The notes under the pieces were generated by a model that saw only the letters and a list, made by a program, of their open reading frames with translations, was not told the origin of the DNA and searched no databases. A stretch of 9,592 nt of DNA from CAYPQL01 sp964412905 (GTDB lineage: Bacteria > Patescibacteriota > Minisyncoccia > JAHIHE01 > JAGLIN01), in the NCBI GenBank assembly GCA_964412905.1, contig CAYPQL010000044.1, forward strand, positions 1-9,592. The letters are read 5' to 3'. This document shows, piece after piece, positions 6,911-9,592 of this stretch (position 1 is the stretch's first letter; the number at the start of each line of letters is the position of its first letter). The translations under genes and the position numbers were made by a program.

Positions 6911-6917
6911 CCACCTC
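6911..6917 (-). promoter_or_regulatory. Shine-Dalgarno deciding the His-domain start
   Basis: On the minus strand GAGGTGG lies six bases before the ATG at 6903-6905. This is one of the clearest ribosome binding sites in the cluster, where most genes have none. It favours ATG 6905 over TTG 6923 and allows the His-domain ORF to be translated on its own after the upstream TAA. The same bases also encode a helix if the frame is read through, so the match may be partly chance. Confidence 0.5.
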
Positions 6918-6938
6918 ATTCAATAAATAGAGGGTTTT

Positions 6939-7451
6939 TTAAGTTTTTGCATCAAGCATATATTTAGCAGTCATTTTTTTATCATACGACAATAGACCTG
7001 CTACTATTCTTTCCATGTTTCTTTTCTTTCCTATTTTTATATCCAACAGACTAAAAACTTCTTTTTCAATTCTTTCTGTAAAATGAGGTTCTGTCCATAA
7101 ATAAACTTTTACATAATCTCTCAAAGCTCCAATTAGAACTTCAAACAAGCTGTACAGCTCTTGATTTGTACATTTTCTTGCATTTTTATTATTTATTATT
7201 ACGCGAAGGCTTTTGATCTTTCTTTTAATACTATTAAATTCTTTTTCAAGGTTCAAAATTTCTTTTTGATTGCCCGCAAGATGCTCTGTAAATTTATCAA
7301 CCTCGCATAATTCCTTGGGAGTGGCATACGCAGTCAGAACTTCTTGATTGTAAAGTAAAAATCCGCTATGCAAAAAATATGCACTTGTTGTTACATTACT
7401 TGCCCATAAGTATCCTACATAATTTTCTCTCCACAAAAAATGAAGCTTCAT
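6939..7451 (-). CDS. Helical central-domain part of PEP-synthase-like dikinase, 170 aa
   Basis: By sequence pattern this resembles the mostly helical region that lies before the swivel domain in split PEP-utilizing proteins. An N-terminal part (GFLLYNQEVLTAYATPKEL, about 30-48) is followed by long charged helices (about 60-90) and an EPHFTERIEKEVFSLL helix (about 121-136). In rifampin phosphotransferase and glutamine kinase the equivalent region binds the acceptor substrate, so this ORF probably helps to set specificity. It ends in TAA at 6939-6941, and the next ORF continues in the same frame; read through, the two would make one protein of about 392 residues, a usual size for linker-plus-His proteins. 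It may be a real separate subunit or the 5' part of a gene broken by a nonsense mutation. The assignment rests on context as well as pattern. No Shine-Dalgarno is seen. Confidence 0.65.
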   Translation of the reverse strand: MKLHFLWRENYVGYLWASNVTTSAYFLHSGFLLYNQEVLTAYATPKELCEVDKFTEHLAGNQKEILNLEKEFNSIKRKIKSLRVIINNKNARKCTNQELYSLFEVLIGALRDYVKVYLWTEPHFTERIEKEVFSLLDIKIGKKRNMERIVAGLLSYDKKMTAKYMLDAKT

Positions 7452-7477
7452 TTTGAATTTATTATTATTTGCTTATT

Positions 7478-8602
7478 TTAATCCTTGAAAATAATCTGCA
7501 ATTTCCCAGTTTCCGTTAAATATAATGTTTCATAATTTACAGCAGAAATTTTTTCTATAGCAAGTTTTTTTCTTTTAATATTGCAATCTTTAATATTTAT
7601 ACGCATCGTCGATCTATTTTTGTTCGTTTTAACATTTATTGTAAATTCAGCAGATTTTCCATAAACTTCGAACATAACCCCTTCAACATCTTTTAGTGCT
7701 ACTTTTGCTCCTTCATACAAAGGAATGGATTTTTCTTTTCTTCCTCTTATCCAAATTCTCGGATATTTATTACCGCATTTACATTTGGTTCTGGATATTT
7801 TGCACAGATCTTTAGTTTTATACCTTATAATCGGCATAATCGAATTGCAAAGAACGGTCATTACTAGCTCTCCCCACTTTTCATCGCCTAGTATTTCTCC
7901 CGTATCGGATTTTATTATCTCTAAATAAACTTTGTTCGGTTGAAAATGATAGCCATCGTGGCATAAACATTCTGTTCCAATAAGCCCCTCTGTTAATCCA
8001 TATGCGTCATAAACTTCCGCATTATATATATTTTCAATATTTTTTCTCATCTTTTTATCCATCATCTCGCCCGTAGTTTCAATTATCTTGACATTTACGC
8101 CTTTCAGCGCATCTTTTAATCCCAACAAGAAAGACGGCGTAGAAGATATTACAGTCGGTTGAAATATCCTAATCAATTCTCCGATTTTTTCTTTTGACAA
8201 TCCAGAGTCTACTGGCATAACCATATTACCTGATTTAATATGTCCCTGCACTGTAAAATAACCAGCTCCCCAAAAAGATTGACCCATTAATACTGCAACT
8301 CTTTCGCGTCCGCTTATTCCTTCCATCTTACAAAACCACTTTAAATAATCAATTAAATAATTCGCTTCATTATTATTATGATAAACAGCTTTTGGATCTG
8401 ATGTTGTGCCGCTAGTAAAATAAGCGCAAACATTTTTTTGATTTTTATTAAGAGATTCGAATTCTATTCCGCTAATATGACAATCCTCTAAAAAAGGAAT
8501 ATCAATAAACTCAGTCTTTTCGCTTAATTTTCCATATAGCTTATTATACGGCACAACTTTACGCACATTATTTATCATCTGATTGATTTTGTCATCTAGC
8601 AT
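7478..8602 (-). CDS. CapK/PaaK-like adenylate-forming enzyme, 374 aa
   Basis: This is a member of the ANL adenylating superfamily, closest in look to phenylacetate-CoA ligase (PaaK) and CapK-type proteins. It should activate a carboxylic acid as acyl-AMP and pass it to CoA or another acceptor. It shows the P-loop YFTSGTTSDPK (61-71), the helix/strand around RVAVLMGQSFWGAGYF (101-116), the A5 motif YGLTEG (201-206), IIRYKTKDL (258-266, carrying the ribose-binding Asp region), the WIRGR hinge (284-288) and a C-terminal TGK lysine (K367). C212, H219, C274 and C276 form a C-x6-H...C-x-C pattern that the neighbouring paralog keeps; metal binding is inferred. It is shorter than typical PaaK at the N-terminus. 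The start overlaps the upstream paralog's stop by 11 bases. The substrate is unknown. Confidence 0.88.
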   Translation of the reverse strand: MLDDKINQMINNVRKVVPYNKLYGKLSEKTEFIDIPFLEDCHISGIEFESLNKNQKNVCAYFTSGTTSDPKAVYHNNNEANYLIDYLKWFCKMEGISGRERVAVLMGQSFWGAGYFTVQGHIKSGNMVMPVDSGLSKEKIGELIRIFQPTVISSTPSFLLGLKDALKGVNVKIIETTGEMMDKKMRKNIENIYNAEVYDAYGLTEGLIGTECLCHDGYHFQPNKVYLEIIKSDTGEILGDEKWGELVMTVLCNSIMPIIRYKTKDLCKISRTKCKCGNKYPRIWIRGRKEKSIPLYEGAKVALKDVEGVMFEVYGKSAEFTINVKTNKNRSTMRINIKDCNIKRKKLAIEKISAVNYETLYLTETGKLQIIFKD

Positions 8603-9512
8603 ATTTTCGCTTATCGTTTATTATTATTGCACTTTTTTTCACGCTTGTTCGAGGATTTTTATCCAATTTAATTTTTGTTATTGTATTGACAGTTTTGCAA
8701 CAAATAACATCTGAAAAATCAATAGACATGCTATTTAATAAGCTACTAATCTTTTTTGAAATTGTTTTTGATCTTTTTATATTTTTTCCATCCGTATATA
8801 TATTAAATACAACCAAATCTTTTCCTGGTCCGTTATCCAAAATATCAATCTCACATCGCCCAACATAAACGCCGCTTTTCGATAATGCATTGTGAATTTG
8901 ATATGAATAGACATTAACTCCGCCTGCGACAACAAATGTTTCAGGTGTGCGTCCCTTCCATATAACTCTAGGAAGGCTTGATCTGCAGGAACATTTTGAA
9001 TAATCAACTATTCCTATATCATTTAAACAATATCTTATCAAGGGGATGGCTTCCGAGTCCAGCGAAGTAATAACAATATTTTCGCTATCATTTGTGGGTA
9101 AGTTTGTCTTTTCATCCAAAATTTCAACTATTATATTCTTTCGATCAAAATGAAAACCATTGCACTGAAAACATTCAATTCCAATAAAGCTCTCGCTCGT
9201 CGCATATGATGAATATACCTTTGCATTAAAAGACCTTTCAATCAATTGTTTTAATGGGTTAGGAATGAATTCGCCGCTAGTAATAATTTTATCAAGCATT
9301 GCCTTACTATTCTCTTTATTATTAACATCCAATAAGTTTTGAACAAAACTGGGAGTTGAAACAATAATATTTATTTTATGTTTCCTTATAATTGACAACA
9401 ATCCTTTCATTTCTTGATCGCTATTCAACAAGCCCATCGGAAATATAATAGAACCTAAATCCATTAAAGCGCTTTGCACAGACGGACCAGCTATCCATGG
9501 TCCAAATGGCAA
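8592..9512 (-). CDS. CapK/PaaK-like adenylate-forming enzyme, 5' end broken or missing
   Basis: This is a paralog of the next gene, recognisable from PFGPWIAGPS at the start, VSTPSF (51-56), YATSES in place of the A5 motif (103-108), ECFQCNGFHF (113-122), IPLIRYCLNDIGI (156-168), CSCRSSLPR (174-182), the hinge VIWKGR (183-188), GGVNVYSYQI (197-206) and a Lys-rich C-terminus. Roughly the first 100 residues, including the SGTTG P-loop, are absent. The frame stays homologous upstream to about 9545 (NLGKNDRIAIL) and then meets TAG at 9546-9548; the other two frames also stop nearby (TAG 9539-9541, TAA 9535-9537). The TTG at 9510-9512 has no Shine-Dalgarno and is not a convincing start. A frameshift or nonsense break is likely, with the rest beyond the window. 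As it stands the protein could not bind ATP in the normal way. Confidence 0.75.
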   Translation of the reverse strand: MPFGPWIAGPSVQSALMDLGSIIFPMGLLNSDQEMKGLLSIIRKHKINIIVSTPSFVQNLLDVNNKENSKAMLDKIITSGEFIPNPLKQLIERSFNAKVYSSYATSESFIGIECFQCNGFHFDRKNIIVEILDEKTNLPTNDSENIVITSLDSEAIPLIRYCLNDIGIVDYSKCSCRSSLPRVIWKGRTPETFVVAGGVNVYSYQIHNALSKSGVYVGRCEIDILDNGPGKDLVVFNIYTDGKNIKRSKTISKKISSLLNSMSIDFSDVICCKTVNTITKIKLDKNPRTSVKKSAIIINDKRKYAR

Positions 9513-9592
9513 TAAAATTGCTATTCTGTCATTCTTACCTAGATTCTACTCTGAATCCGAACACTGTGGTAAAATAAAATAGAAATTTTTAA

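Noticed and set aside
6921..6923. TTG as start of the His-domain ORF
   Set aside because: No Shine-Dalgarno precedes it, while ATG 6905 has GAGGTGG at good spacing.
2482..8594. UGA recoding (code 25) as an explanation for the broken ORFs
   Set aside because: TGA is the natural stop of the GNAT, His-domain and first CapK-like genes, and the breaks involve TAA or TAG, not TGA.

Overview
The window looks like part of a bacterial genome, probably a small-genome Candidate Phyla Radiation (Patescibacteria) lineage or a relative. The grounds are an AT-rich sequence, a short two-helix VirB2/TrbC-type pilin-like protein, many genes without a clear Shine-Dalgarno, and AT-rich decanucleotide-scale repeats around genes. 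This placement is inference, not proof. TGA ends at least three genes (ends at 2482, 6273 and 8592), so the UGA-as-glycine code of Gracilibacteria/SR1 is unlikely. Every supported gene is on the minus strand, so transcription runs from high to low coordinates.

Left part (1-2919): a four-helix hypothetical membrane protein, a pilin-like protein, the replication-associated AAA+ ATPase RarA/MgsA, and a GNAT acetyltransferase. The spaces between them hold a short 9-bp tandem/inverted repeat at the rarA 3' end, a CATTCGCGCGAATG palindrome and a degenerate palindromic dispersed repeat (2339-2438).

Junction (2962-3239): gene debris. The first codons of an LD-carboxypeptidase (peptidase S66) gene run straight into the last ~70 codons of an unrelated helical protein in another frame. 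This looks like a deletion or rearrangement scar.

Right part (3293-9592): a tight, AT-richer, seven-ORF operon-like run. In transcription order it encodes two CapK/PaaK-like adenylate-forming enzymes (the first with a broken or missing 5' end), two consecutive ORFs that together make the helical linker plus phospho-histidine swivel domain of a PEP-synthase-like dikinase, the matching stand-alone ATP-grasp domain, an amidohydrolase-2 family metal hydrolase, and a class I/II aminotransferase. The dikinase is split, is encoded in the order His domain then ATP domain, and has no PEP/pyruvate barrel. Its acceptor is therefore probably not pyruvate, and it may be a rifampin-phosphotransferase-like or glutamine-kinase-like small-molecule phosphotransferase.

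Together the cluster reads as an uncharacterised small-molecule or surface-sugar modification pathway: activate a carboxylate, hydrolyse or decarboxylate, transaminate, and phosphorylate. The substrate cannot be named from sequence alone. Two ORF breaks (an in-frame TAA at 6939-6941, and stops in all frames near 9535-9548) may be assembly errors, real decay, or real subunit splits.
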